From: Shewanella sp. SG41-4 | GTDB taxonomy: Bacteria > Pseudomonadota > Gammaproteobacteria > Enterobacterales > Shewanellaceae | Assembly: GCF_014164505.1 (NCBI RefSeq) | Contig: NZ_JACJFI010000003.1 | Location: forward strand, 1-64,000 | DNA length: 64,000 nt | Reading direction: 5' to 3' | Shown: positions 17,440 through 27,077 of the stretch, in pieces | Numbering within the stretch: position 1 is the first letter of the stretch | Layout: every line of letters begins with the position of its first letter | Program-made: the position numbers and the translations under genes | Notes under the pieces: generated by a model | Told to the model about the DNA's origin: nothing | The model's database searches: none | The model's input: the letters and a program-made list of their open reading frames with translations, nothing else

Positions 17440-20025
17440 TTACACGCCTGGAGTTTTCTTTTTAGTAAATTTTGTTGCCACAGTATTCACTGGGTCGTCA
17501 GGCCATAAATGCCTAGGATAACGACCGCGCATTTCTTTTTTTACATCAATATATGGCCCTTGCCAAAAGCTGGCTAAATCTGCCGTGGCGGCTAATGGTC
17601 GTTGTGCTGGCGACAATAGCTCCATAGTAACCGTCATTTTCCCGTGTAATATTGTCGGGCTTTGCGCCATCCCTAATGCTTCTTGTAATCTTACACTGAG
17701 CAACGCACGACCTTGTTGTTCATTGTTATGGTAAAAGTGGCCGCCTGCATCTAGTGGCATCTGGTAACGGATTGGTGCACGAGTGCCTGTTGCCATCGGC
17801 CAATGTGTCGGCACCAGTTGATCTAAGACTTGTTGCTGTTGCCAATTTAGTAAGTTTTTAACTAATCCATAAGCGCCTACTTTAGCCAATGCGGCCAATG
17901 AACGAATGTTGTCTAAATGCGGCCCCAGCCAAGCTTCTAATGTAGCCAGCAAGTACTCATCGCTTAAACAAGGCCAATCATGCTCTGGCGCAAAGTATCG
18001 AGCTAATTCAACCCGATATTGTAACTGGATTAACAGATCATCACGATTAAGGATTGTTAACCCTTTTATACGGATTTGCGCTAATAATGCGGCGGTAATG
18101 TGTGCTCGTTCAGGTGTAATACCGGTGTCGACTTTAATGATAACCTCACCGATTTTGGTGTGTTTTTCAGCAAAGAAACGCCCTTTTGTTTCATCCCAAC
18201 CACCGTGAATGTGAGTCGTCACTAACGAGGCAAGTTCTGCAGTAAACAAGCGTTCATCTAACCTTGCCGCAAGGTAAATTTGCCCAGCATTACGACCTTG
18301 AGTCTCTTGAAAGTCAGCAACCACTAACCAAGGTTCATGAGCCAAGGTATCATCAGCACCGATCACCACGCCAGTTCCATTGCTTAATTGAAAACCTTCA
18401 TGACCACGTGCTTTGGCAATACGGTCAGGGTAAGCGAGTGCTAACAAATAGCTAATATCACGAGTGGATGCATTACGTATTGCTTCATTTACCTGACCTG
18501 ATATCGCTAAGGATTGCTGCCATTGTCTAACTTGCTGCTTAACCTGCCCCTGCAGAGCCTCGGTCAAGTAATGATGAATATCAGCGCCTTTTTTCGGTAA
18601 TCCACGAGCTTCAATAATGCCTGCTAATACACACGCAAGCAGACAAAGTTGCGGCTGATTGTCTTGCTGCCCCTGTTGTTTAGCTTTAAGCAGCATATGC
18701 GCTAAGCGTGGATGGCAACCTAATGAATAGGCATCGCGGCCCAGTGGCGTTACCTCACGTTTTAGATCAATTAATTCAAGTTGAATAAGTAATCGCCATG
18801 CGACTTGTTCGTGGATCGGAGGTGGCGGTGTGAGTAGCGATAATTCAGCAAATGATTTAACCCCCCAATTGGCACAATCAAGAGCCATCGAAGTCAGTTC
18901 TGCTTGCGTAATTTCAGGCTCATCCACTTTACGCATTCGCCCTTGTTCTTCTTGACTCCACAAACGTACGCAATAACCCGCAGCTAAGCGCCCAGCACGA
19001 CCACTACGTTGAATAGCTGATGCCTGGCTAATGCGCTTAAGCCCTAAGCGTGTCACGCCTGTTTTAGGGTTAAAACTCGCTTCACGTCGATAACCGCTGT
19101 CTATAACAAGGGTGATGCCTTCGATGGTTAAACTCGATTCAGCCACATTCGTCGCGAGAACGATTTTACGTTTACCCGGTTCGGCAGCTCGAATGGCTTG
19201 ATCTTGCTCCGCTGACGACAAGTCGCCATACATAGGACAAATAAGCCATGATGCATCTAAACGCTCACGCAATAATCCAGCTAATTTACGGATCTCACCT
19301 TTACCGGGTAAAAACGCCAAAACGCTGCCTTGTTGATATTGCGCTAGATTGGGATCTGAAATGGTATCGATAATCACGCGGGACATGTGTGTTAGCCACA
19401 ACTGTTGACTAGGGCAAGGCTGATAAGCAATCTCAACCTCAAAACTGCGGCCATCACTGTGTATTTGCGCAGCATCGGGCATTAACGTGGCTAGCGGTAA
19501 GCCAGACAAGGTGGCAGACATAGCAATAATGTGTAAATCGTCACGTAATGATTGCTGCACTTCCAATGCTAAAGCCAAGCCTAAATCAGTCGTAAGATGA
19601 CGTTCATGTATTTCATCAAAAATAATCACATCAATCCCACTAAGCTCAGGGTCTTGTTGGATCATGCGGGTCAGAATACCTTCGGTGACAATTTCTAATC
19701 GCGTATCTGCACTGACTTTTGACTCACCACGAACACGATAACCCACTTGCTGGCCAACTGTTTGCCCCAATTGTTGGGCAATAAATTTAGCGACATTGCG
19801 GGCCGCGACACGACGAGGTTCTAACATCAAAATTTTGCCACAAATTTCGGGCCAAGCTAACATCGCTAAGGGTAATGCCGTTGATTTACCCGCACCAGTA
19901 GGGGCTTCGATAATAATGTGTGAATGGGTAGCAAACTGGACACGCAACGAATCGAGTACCGCGTGAATCGGCAATGTCGTGGTCTTCAATGATGGGTGCT
20001 GCAATACTTGTTTTGAGGTCAACAC
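17440..20025 (-). CDS. hrpB: ATP-dependent helicase HrpB
   Basis: DEAH-box RNA-type helicase of 861 residues, somewhat longer than E. coli HrpB. Motif I is APTGAGKST (near 41-49), motif II DEIHER (near 135), motif III SATLSG, motif VI QRSGRAGR, then HA2 and the HrpB-specific C-terminal domain ending with FWQGPYIDVKKEMRGRYPRH. The E. coli protein has no firmly assigned task; some bacterial relatives act in mRNA processing. The start appears to be GTG 20025 (GTG TTG ACC TCA), since no ATG lies between it and motif I, and the usual family N-terminus (LPIHAVLDSL) follows about 17 residues later. Only 68 bp separate its stop from the mrcB start. Confidence 0.95.
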   Translation of the reverse strand: MLTSKQVLQHPSLKTTTLPIHAVLDSLRVQFATHSHIIIEAPTGAGKSTALPLAMLAWPEICGKILMLEPRRVAARNVAKFIAQQLGQTVGQQVGYRVRGESKVSADTRLEIVTEGILTRMIQQDPELSGIDVIIFDEIHERHLTTDLGLALALEVQQSLRDDLHIIAMSATLSGLPLATLMPDAAQIHSDGRSFEVEIAYQPCPSQQLWLTHMSRVIIDTISDPNLAQYQQGSVLAFLPGKGEIRKLAGLLRERLDASWLICPMYGDLSSAEQDQAIRAAEPGKRKIVLATNVAESSLTIEGITLVIDSGYRREASFNPKTGVTRLGLKRISQASAIQRSGRAGRLAAGYCVRLWSQEEQGRMRKVDEPEITQAELTSMALDCANWGVKSFAELSLLTPPPPIHEQVAWRLLIQLELIDLKREVTPLGRDAYSLGCHPRLAHMLLKAKQQGQQDNQPQLCLLACVLAGIIEARGLPKKGADIHHYLTEALQGQVKQQVRQWQQSLAISGQVNEAIRNASTRDISYLLALAYPDRIAKARGHEGFQLSNGTGVVIGADDTLAHEPWLVVADFQETQGRNAGQIYLAARLDERLFTAELASLVTTHIHGGWDETKGRFFAEKHTKIGEVIIKVDTGITPERAHITAALLAQIRIKGLTILNRDDLLIQLQYRVELARYFAPEHDWPCLSDEYLLATLEAWLGPHLDNIRSLAALAKVGAYGLVKNLLNWQQQQVLDQLVPTHWPMATGTRAPIRYQMPLDAGGHFYHNNEQQGRALLSVRLQEALGMAQSPTILHGKMTVTMELLSPAQRPLAATADLASFWQGPYIDVKKEMRGRYPRHLWPDDPVNTVATKFTKKKTPGV

Positions 20026-20149
20026 GATTAACTTTTACGGCGATTTTCTGCGGCTCATTTTACCCACATTGTATCAAGGTGTCATTAATTGCTGATATCA
20101 CTTGCCAACGGCTTAGCCTCACCGAGTTAATCATGGCTATAATAAACAT

Positions 20150-22411
20150 TTATATTAACCAAGGAGTCCGTAAACCATGTTGTAATTCAACTAATCGAGT
20201 CGGTTTATTAATGGCATAGCCTTGAGCATAATCGACACCAATATTTTTGAGATATAAACCTATATCTGTGTTTTCAACAAATTCTGCAATAACTTCAAAA
20301 CCCATATCTTGACCGAGCTTACAAATAGCCGACACAATGGCCTTATCATCGTTATCTTCACATAAATTTACTACAAATTGGCCATCAATTTTAACGTAAT
20401 CCACATCAAGACATTTTAAATAAGCAAAACTAGAAAAACCGGACCCAAAATCATCTAAAGCAACCTTACATCCAAAAGGTTTTAATAAATCAATTAATCC
20501 TGTGGCTTGATCTAACTGACTTACAGCTGCTGTTTCAGTAATTTCAAAACATAATTTACTGACCAATTCAGGCTCAACCATCAAGCGCATTTCTAGCCAA
20601 GTCATGAACTTTTGATCGGCAAGTGACATCGCAGATAAATTCACCGACACCATAGAAAGCTGTTCCCATATGGCTAAATTATTTCCGCCCCATTTCAATA
20701 AATTATCGATAACCCAACGATCTACTCTAGGCGCTAAGTTATAACGCTCAGCAGCAGGTAAAAATACCCCTGGCGATACATATTGACCATCGTCTTGTAC
20801 CATGCGAAGTAGAATTTCCATGTGAATGCCAGTATCGGGCTTATCTAGCGGCTCGATTAATTGATAAAAAAGCTCAAACTGGTTTAACGCAAGTGCGCCT
20901 GTAATATCCACAGATGCGAGCATTTGGTTATACATCATGTGCATTCGTGGGTCGTCAGGATTATAAAAATGCCAACGATTACGGCCTTCTTCTTTGGCTA
21001 ATCGGCAAGCTGCATCAGCCTTACTCATTACACCGTAAATATCAGAGTCAACATAATCGACTTTGGCAATGCCAATACTGGCACTAATATTATGTTTAAC
21101 GCCCTTCCACACAAATTCATGTCCAAACAATTGCTGACAAACTCGTTGAGCGACTTGTTGTGCAGATGAGATATCAGAGTAATGCATCAATAAGCCAAAC
21201 TCATCACCGCCTAATCGAGCGACCACATCTCCTTTTCGCAACAATTGTTTTAATCTTGTGGCCACTTGCTGTAGGAGCAAATCACCTGCTTGATGACCAC
21301 TTAGATCATTCACCACCTGAAATTGGTCAAGATCGATAAAAGCAATGCAAGCAGGAGAATGCTCTTCGTCATTTAATAACTCTTCAAGCATGTTTTCAAA
21401 CTGTAACCGATTGGGCAGCCCGGTCAAAACATCATGATTTGAATGAAAAGATAATTCATCAGCAAGCCGATAGCGTTCGGTGACATCTTCAATCATTAAC
21501 AGTAACTGTTGTTGTTTATTGAGTGCCTGGCAAAAACTAAACTTATACCAATTAATTTGAGCATCATTGCGCAGTGGTACTTCACACCAAGCTTGACGTA
21601 AAATGCCTTCCCTAACTATATGCAATGTATCGGTCAACAGTGGATGATCTTCTTCACGTAACAAATTAAATAAACTCTGCCCTATATTAATAGTCAGACC
21701 ATCTTTACTAGCATCATTTTGCAGTACCACATTATTGTGTAAATCAATCAACGTACATGCGACTGGCAATAGATGAAAAAGCTCTTGATATTGTTTATCT
21801 TTATTATCAAGTAGCACTGCTAAACGACGTAACTCAAGTGAAGATGCCAGTTGGTATGCGGTATCTTCCAATAACTTTTGTACGAATAAACAAGGGTCTT
21901 CATGCTGACTCACAATAGGATTAGTATCAGATCCACACAGAGTGCCTAACACAACTTTGACATTGCCTACCTGTAAAACGGGACTTAACGCAAGATGCTT
22001 ACAATCAATATTTAGATCATTAAAAATACCTAAAAGTGGCATTAATATTGAGTTTCCATCGGCGATAAAATACTGTTCTGGTGAGAGGGGGTAAATGATA
22101 GCTTGTTGATTACAAAGTAAAGATTCGCACAGTGCTAAATTGTCTTGTAAGTGTTGCTTAAATAATGGGTCAATTAATGGTGAAGCACCAAAATGACTGA
22201 CGCATTGTTGCTCTAAAGTGTCGATAATATCAGTATCAATCGCAAATGATTTATCATATTGGCTCGTCAGTACAAACGCTGCAGTACATTCTAGCCTTTG
22301 ACAGACTATCTGTAGAGCTTGATTAAGCAGTGATAACACCGAAGTATCATTACCCTCAATAGGTCCATTTGTAAAAACACTTTTCATTAGTTGCTGGGTA
22401 CTGTCGGCCAT
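20150..22411 (-). CDS. Dual GGDEF-EAL c-di-GMP signalling protein
   Basis: Cytoplasmic protein of 753 residues. The N-terminal region (about 1-190) looks GAF-like, and a PAS-like domain lies near 205-320. The GGDEF domain has an intact GGDEF near 400-405 and the inhibitory RxxD site (RKGD) five residues before it. The EAL domain reads EILLR near 532 rather than EALLR, but keeps DDFGSGFSSF, KIDGQF and the EFVEN glutamate. Both synthesis and hydrolysis of c-di-GMP are therefore possible, with the EIL variant tolerated in many active enzymes. No membrane segment is visible, so the signal is likely cytoplasmic. Single gene, divergent from thpR. Confidence 0.93.
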   Translation of the reverse strand: MADSTQQLMKSVFTNGPIEGNDTSVLSLLNQALQIVCQRLECTAAFVLTSQYDKSFAIDTDIIDTLEQQCVSHFGASPLIDPLFKQHLQDNLALCESLLCNQQAIIYPLSPEQYFIADGNSILMPLLGIFNDLNIDCKHLALSPVLQVGNVKVVLGTLCGSDTNPIVSQHEDPCLFVQKLLEDTAYQLASSLELRRLAVLLDNKDKQYQELFHLLPVACTLIDLHNNVVLQNDASKDGLTINIGQSLFNLLREEDHPLLTDTLHIVREGILRQAWCEVPLRNDAQINWYKFSFCQALNKQQQLLLMIEDVTERYRLADELSFHSNHDVLTGLPNRLQFENMLEELLNDEEHSPACIAFIDLDQFQVVNDLSGHQAGDLLLQQVATRLKQLLRKGDVVARLGGDEFGLLMHYSDISSAQQVAQRVCQQLFGHEFVWKGVKHNISASIGIAKVDYVDSDIYGVMSKADAACRLAKEEGRNRWHFYNPDDPRMHMMYNQMLASVDITGALALNQFELFYQLIEPLDKPDTGIHMEILLRMVQDDGQYVSPGVFLPAAERYNLAPRVDRWVIDNLLKWGGNNLAIWEQLSMVSVNLSAMSLADQKFMTWLEMRLMVEPELVSKLCFEITETAAVSQLDQATGLIDLLKPFGCKVALDDFGSGFSSFAYLKCLDVDYVKIDGQFVVNLCEDNDDKAIVSAICKLGQDMGFEVIAEFVENTDIGLYLKNIGVDYAQGYAINKPTRLVELQHGLRTPWLI

Positions 22412-22594
22412 TCATCAACTCATTCAAGGTTAGCAATTCAATTTGCTTGGGAATAAAAGCATACGCTATATTAGCGTTAACATTAACTTGAGTGTAGTTT
22501 AGTCACTCACAAATAACGATATTTTTTATCTCGTGCTTTATTATTAATCTATTCGAGATAGGGTTTCAACTTATTACCCATACAGGATTACCGA

Positions 22595-23164
22595 ATGCAA
22601 ACTGCGTCTTCGCGAAGATTGTTTGTCGGTTTTAGTTTAAAAAAATCACAGATAGAACAAATATCTTTGCTACAACATAGGTTTAAGCCATTGTTAAATG
22701 ATGGCGCAATAACCATAGATAATCACAATTTACACATGACGCTCGGATTTTTAGGTCAAGTTAATCAGACCCATTACACCAGTGTCGTCGAAGCAATTGA
22801 ATTGATGCCTAAATATATTTTTAATCAACAGTTGAATACCGTAGCGTTATGGCAATCAGCACAATTAATCTGTTTAAAAGGGCAAGCAAGCGAGTCACTA
22901 GATGCGATGAACCAATCGCTGATATCAATAGCAAAACACCATGGTTTATTCATCAGTGAGCATCCATACACACCACACGTTAGCTTATTTCATCATGTTA
23001 ACATGGCAAATTCATCTATACTGAGATGGACCACAAACTTACAGTTAACACCAACACACTTACATTTGTACCAATCTACAAATACTCAGCAAAAAATGCA
23101 CTATTCCATCCTCAAAAGCTGGCCATTAATTGCAGACAAAAAAAAGCCGTCATTATCTGATTAG
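22595..23164 (+). CDS. thpR: RNA 2',3'-cyclic phosphodiesterase (2H family)
   Basis: Two-histidine phosphodiesterase that opens 2',3'-cyclic ends on RNA. The protein has 189 residues, near the family size. The two catalytic signatures are HMTLGFLG (near 48) and HVSLFHH (near 128); the second carries Ser in place of the usual Thr (HxSx), which still offers a hydroxyl. The N-terminal RRLFVGFSL matches the family start. It stands alone between the GGDEF-EAL protein and pepB and is convergent with pepB. Confidence 0.88.
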   Translation: MQTASSRRLFVGFSLKKSQIEQISLLQHRFKPLLNDGAITIDNHNLHMTLGFLGQVNQTHYTSVVEAIELMPKYIFNQQLNTVALWQSAQLICLKGQASESLDAMNQSLISIAKHHGLFISEHPYTPHVSLFHHVNMANSSILRWTTNLQLTPTHLHLYQSTNTQQKMHYSILKSWPLIADKKKPSLSD

Positions 23165-23235
23165 CCCATCTCTTAACTCGAGTTGAGATCAAATAATAAC
23201 AGCTAGGTATAAACCGCAACGGGTAACGTTATCGG

Positions 23236-24510
23236 CTAGTCGTTCAATAACTCAGCGATGGTTAATACGCCATGCGTTGTAGCACCAGCCGCCCATAATC
23301 CCGATGCAGAAGATTCAAAAGCTGCCGCTAAGTCAACGTGCAACCAATTTGCTTTTGGTGAAACAAAACGCCATAAGAAACCTGCCGCATTTGATGCACC
23401 GCCACCGCCACCACCTTTAACTGGGCGACTGTTGGCTGTATCTGCATAAGCTGATGGGCACATATCTTTATGCCAAGCATCTAACGGTAATGGCCATACA
23501 TTTTCAGAAACGGCTGCCGCACACTTCTGAGCTAGTTGTAATGTCGCCATTTGTGGTGAAAAAATCGCATTATAATTTGACCCTACGGCCATAACAGCTG
23601 CACCAGTTAATGTTGCAGCATCGATAATTAAATCTGCACCCGTTTCTGAAGCTGCTTGTAGACCATCGGCTAGCACTAAACGCCCTTCCGCGTCAGTATT
23701 AACGATTTCAACTGTTGTGCCATTTTTATAGGTTAAAATATCACCCAGTTTAAAAGCTCGACCACTGACTAAGTTTTCCGCACAACATAAAAATAGTTTA
23801 ACGCGTTTATTCAAGCCAGCCTTTATGGCTAATCCCAATGCTGCTGTTACCGTTGCAGCACCGCCCATATCACACTTCATCGCTAACATGCCCTCTGACG
23901 ACTTCAAACTATATCCGCCAGAGTCAAAAGTAATTCCTTTACCCACTAAAGCCACAGAGACGGGTGCATCAGGACCTAACGGATTAAAATCAAGCTCTAA
24001 CAATGCAGGGGGACGCTCACTTCCACGACCAACAGCATGAATACCGACCCATTTTTTGGCTAATAATTCTTGGCCTTCAATAATATTAAAACTGACACGA
24101 TCACCACCAATATCTTTTAACCAAGTCGCGGCTTGATTAGCTAACGATAAGGGCGATAAATCCTCAGGGGTATCATTAATTAATTTACGGGCAAACTGCG
24201 CCGCTACGGCACGTTGATTCAACGTTTCTTTGTCGGCGTCACTACCACACCAATCCACCTGGTATCCTGCTTTAGCCGTGGCAAAACCTTGTGCAAATGC
24301 CCACTGTGAATGCAAGTTCCATAAACCACCATCTAGTTGAACATAATTGATGCCCTGATTGCGGATTTTTCTTGCGGCCATCTGCACCTGGCGCAACTCA
24401 TCGTTACCCGATAGATGAATCGTTGCCTGAGTACCTTGATAAGTCACATCAGCTTTACCCCAATGCTCTGCAGCGGTTTCTGTGGTGAGCGTAACGGTCA
24501 TAATATTCAT
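23236..24510 (-). CDS. pepB: M17 leucyl aminopeptidase, PepB type
   Basis: Cytosolic metal-dependent aminopeptidase for late steps of peptide breakdown. The 424 residues match PepB length, shorter than PepA. Metal and catalytic segments are GKGITFDSGGYSLK (Lys and Asp ligands), MKCDMGGAA, and the M17 signature NTDAEGRL near 265-272. A glycine run (KGGGGGGASNAAGF) near 366 is the PepB active-site loop. The start ATG has AAGGG eight bases upstream. Monocistronic, divergent from sfsA. Confidence 0.95.
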   Translation of the reverse strand: MNIMTVTLTTETAAEHWGKADVTYQGTQATIHLSGNDELRQVQMAARKIRNQGINYVQLDGGLWNLHSQWAFAQGFATAKAGYQVDWCGSDADKETLNQRAVAAQFARKLINDTPEDLSPLSLANQAATWLKDIGGDRVSFNIIEGQELLAKKWVGIHAVGRGSERPPALLELDFNPLGPDAPVSVALVGKGITFDSGGYSLKSSEGMLAMKCDMGGAATVTAALGLAIKAGLNKRVKLFLCCAENLVSGRAFKLGDILTYKNGTTVEIVNTDAEGRLVLADGLQAASETGADLIIDAATLTGAAVMAVGSNYNAIFSPQMATLQLAQKCAAAVSENVWPLPLDAWHKDMCPSAYADTANSRPVKGGGGGGASNAAGFLWRFVSPKANWLHVDLAAAFESSASGLWAAGATTHGVLTIAELLND

Positions 24511-24653
24511 AATAATCCCTTTAGTAAGCCAAATAACACCAACGCTCGAACATAATCACGAGCTAATGGCAGTAGTGTAGACAAAACATAATCGATAAAC
24601 CACGCTAAAGTTTGTTAGCATTGTTGTAAATCTACTTATTAGATGAGTCATCG

Positions 24654-25358
24654 ATGAAATTTACTCCCGAATTAGAGTCCGGTGTATTAATTAAACGATA
24701 CAAACGTTTTCTTGCCGATATCATGTTACCAAACGGGCAAGAAATCACTATTCATTGCCCTAATACTGGTTCAATGAAAAATTGCTTATTCCCTGGTGAG
24801 AAGGTGTGGTTTTCCACCTCCAACAATCCTAAGCGTAAATACGCCCACACATGGGAATTAATGCAGACAGATCAGCAACATTATATCGGGATTAATACCG
24901 GACGAGCTAATGCACTTGCAGAAGAAGCCATTAATCGGCAAGTGATTACTGAATTGTTAGGTTACGATGATTTAAAACGCGAAGTGAAGTATGGCAATGA
25001 AAATAGCCGAATCGATATTTTGCTCACTAGCCAAAACCAGCCAGAGTGCTATATTGAAGTGAAGAGTTGTACTTTACTAGAAGATAAAATGGGTTACTTC
25101 CCAGATGCCGTAACAACCCGTGGACAAAAGCATCTACGAGAATTAATCCACATGGTGGAATTAGGCCATCGTGCAGTTTTATTATTCGTGGTGCAGCACA
25201 GTGGCATCAAGAGTGTTAAACCCGCGCGGCACATAGATCCACAATACGCAGACTTACTTGAACAAGCCGTAGCAAATGGCGTTGAAGTGCTAGCTTATAA
25301 AACAGCGCTTTCGCCACAGGGAAGCCTGATCACTTCAGCTTGTAAAGTCATGCTGTAG
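24654..25358 (+). CDS. sfsA: DNA/RNA nuclease SfsA
   Basis: SfsA family, 234 residues, full length. First described in E. coli through its effect on maltose genes; the fold has an OB-like N-terminal domain and a PD-(D/E)xK nuclease domain. Visible motifs are [15 protein letters not shown], then RIDILL...[11 protein letters not shown] (Asp, Glu and Lys of the nuclease core near 119-140) and [16 protein letters not shown]. The gene lies immediately upstream of dksA, as in many gammaproteobacteria. The true biological substrate is unsettled. Confidence 0.94.
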   Translation: MKFTPELESGVLIKRYKRFLADIMLPNGQEITIHCPNTGSMKNCLFPGEKVWFSTSNNPKRKYAHTWELMQTDQQHYIGINTGRANALAEEAINRQVITELLGYDDLKREVKYGNENSRIDILLTSQNQPECYIEVKSCTLLEDKMGYFPDAVTTRGQKHLRELIHMVELGHRAVLLFVVQHSGIKSVKPARHIDPQYADLLEQAVANGVEVLAYKTALSPQGSLITSACKVML

Positions 25359-25476
25359 ATCAAAATAAAAATTAAATAACAGGTAAAAAATTTGCCACGC
25401 TATAGAGTTTCTGGTATAGATAGCGGCCATAAATTTAAGACGTCCTTAAAACGCAAATGATTACAGGAGATGCGTA

Positions 25477-25920
25477 ATGCCTCAAGGCACGAAAAAACTT
25501 GGCGTACTCGCTATCGCTGGAGTAGATCCTTACCAGGAATCGGCTGGTGAAGAGTATATGAATACCAAGCAACGTGGTCACTTTTCATTGATCCTCGAAG
25601 CATGGCGTAACCAATTGCGTGAAGAAGTCGACCGTACGTTAACTCACATGCAAGATGAAGCTGCAAATTTTCCTGATCCTGTCGACCGTGCAGCACAAGA
25701 AGAAGAATTCAGCTTAGAATTACGTGCTCGTGACAGAGAACGTAAATTGATCAAAAAGATTGAAAAGACTTTACAGCTGATCAAAGAAGACGATTTTGGT
25801 TTCTGCTTCTCATGTGGTGTAGAAATTGGTATCCGTCGACTTGAAGCCCGTCCTACTGCCGATCAATGTATCGATTGTAAAACGCTAGCTGAAATAAAAG
25901 AAAAACAAATGGCGGGTTAA
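25477..25920 (+). CDS. dksA: RNA polymerase-binding transcription factor DksA
   Basis: Binds the secondary channel of RNA polymerase and, with ppGpp, tunes rRNA and amino-acid promoters. 147 residues. The coiled coil carries the conserved tip [11 protein letters not shown]. The zinc-finger cysteines are FCFSCG (near 110-113) and CIDC (near 131-134), all four present, so this is the zinc-binding form and not a redox DksA2 type. ACAGGAG lies just before ATG. A strong terminator follows. Confidence 0.97.
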   Translation: MPQGTKKLGVLAIAGVDPYQESAGEEYMNTKQRGHFSLILEAWRNQLREEVDRTLTHMQDEAANFPDPVDRAAQEEEFSLELRARDRERKLIKKIEKTLQLIKEDDFGFCFSCGVEIGIRRLEARPTADQCIDCKTLAEIKEKQMAG

Positions 25921-25933
25921 CCCGTTATTGATT

Positions 25934-25960
25934 AGGGCGAGGTTATCTCGCCCTTTTTAT
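25934..25960 (+). terminator. Terminator of dksA
   Basis: The stem AGGGCGAG / CTCGCCCT around GTTAT is followed by TTTTATTTT, a classic intrinsic terminator 13 bp after the dksA stop. Confidence 0.9.
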
Positions 25961-26059
25961 TTTACTTTATTACCCACTAAAATATTAACAAGACTATTGT
26001 GTTGTCGCATTAACTGTCGATAATAACAATACGATGTTAACGAAAAACAACGCTATAAC

Positions 26060-26941
26060 ATGATCTCCCCACCCTATATCGGGCGTTTTGCACCATCACC
26101 ATCTGGCTCACTGCATTTTGGCTCACTCATTGCTGCATTAGGCAGTTATCTTCGCGCGCACAGTCAACAAGGCCAATGGCTTGTCCGAATAGAAGACATC
26201 GATCCGCCACGCGAAGTCCCCGGTGCAAGCGATAACATCCTTAGAACACTCGATGCCTACGGCTTACATTGGCATGGAACCGTACTATTTCAACAGCAAC
26301 GATATCAAGCTTATCAAGATCAAATTGAAGAATTTATCGCCAGTGACCATGCATATTATTGCCAATGTACGCGTAAAATAATTCAAACCAGCGGCGGAGT
26401 GTACGATGGTCGTTGCGGCCGCCTTCAGCCTAGACTTACACACGGTGCGATTCGAATACGTAATCACGTCAAAATTGATCGTTTTATTGATAAACTTCAA
26501 GGCCCGGTGATGGTTGATAAAGCTTTCGCCGAAGAAGACTTTATTATTAAACGCAGCGATGGTTTGTATGCTTATCAGCTCGCCGTTGTACTCGACGATG
26601 CGTATCAAGGCATAACTGAAGTGGTTAGAGGTTGTGACTTACTTGAGGCCAGCTGCAGACAAATTAGTTTGTTTACTGAATTGAATTTTACACCACCTGA
26701 TTGGTTACATTTACCGTTGGTTTGTGCAAAAAAAGGCTTTAAATTATCCAAACAGAATCATGCTCCAGCCATCGATGTCATCCACCCTCAAGCCAGTATT
26801 AATGCAGCCCTTACATTTTTAGGCCAAAAAGCGGTCGATGTCGATTCGGTAGAAGTGATGCTTGAACAGGCAGTTGAACAATTTGACCTAAGCACTATTC
26901 CTGCACAAAAAGAAATTGTCTTATCGACAATAAACAACTAG
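26060..26941 (+). CDS. gluQ: Glutamyl-Q tRNA(Asp) synthetase
   Basis: Truncated GluRS paralogue that attaches glutamate to queuosine in the wobble position of tRNA(Asp). 293 residues, lacking the anticodon-binding domain. The HIGH-like motif is PSPSGSLHFGS near 10, the zinc site is built from CQCTRK and GRCGR, and the KMSKS-like motif is KLSKQN near 231. The gene follows dksA, its usual neighbour in gammaproteobacteria, although here a terminator and a 120-bp gap separate them. No strong RBS is visible at ATG 26060. Confidence 0.94.
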   Translation: MISPPYIGRFAPSPSGSLHFGSLIAALGSYLRAHSQQGQWLVRIEDIDPPREVPGASDNILRTLDAYGLHWHGTVLFQQQRYQAYQDQIEEFIASDHAYYCQCTRKIIQTSGGVYDGRCGRLQPRLTHGAIRIRNHVKIDRFIDKLQGPVMVDKAFAEEDFIIKRSDGLYAYQLAVVLDDAYQGITEVVRGCDLLEASCRQISLFTELNFTPPDWLHLPLVCAKKGFKLSKQNHAPAIDVIHPQASINAALTFLGQKAVDVDSVEVMLEQAVEQFDLSTIPAQKEIVLSTINN

Positions 26942-27077
26942 GTATCATCATTAATCGACATAAGTTATTGCATTAAGCTCTTTTTAGCGCAACTGCACGT
27001 ATACTCATTCGGTCACATTTAATGTATTATACCCGCCAGATTTTTAATCAAATTATTCTAGCATTTCGAGGTGTATT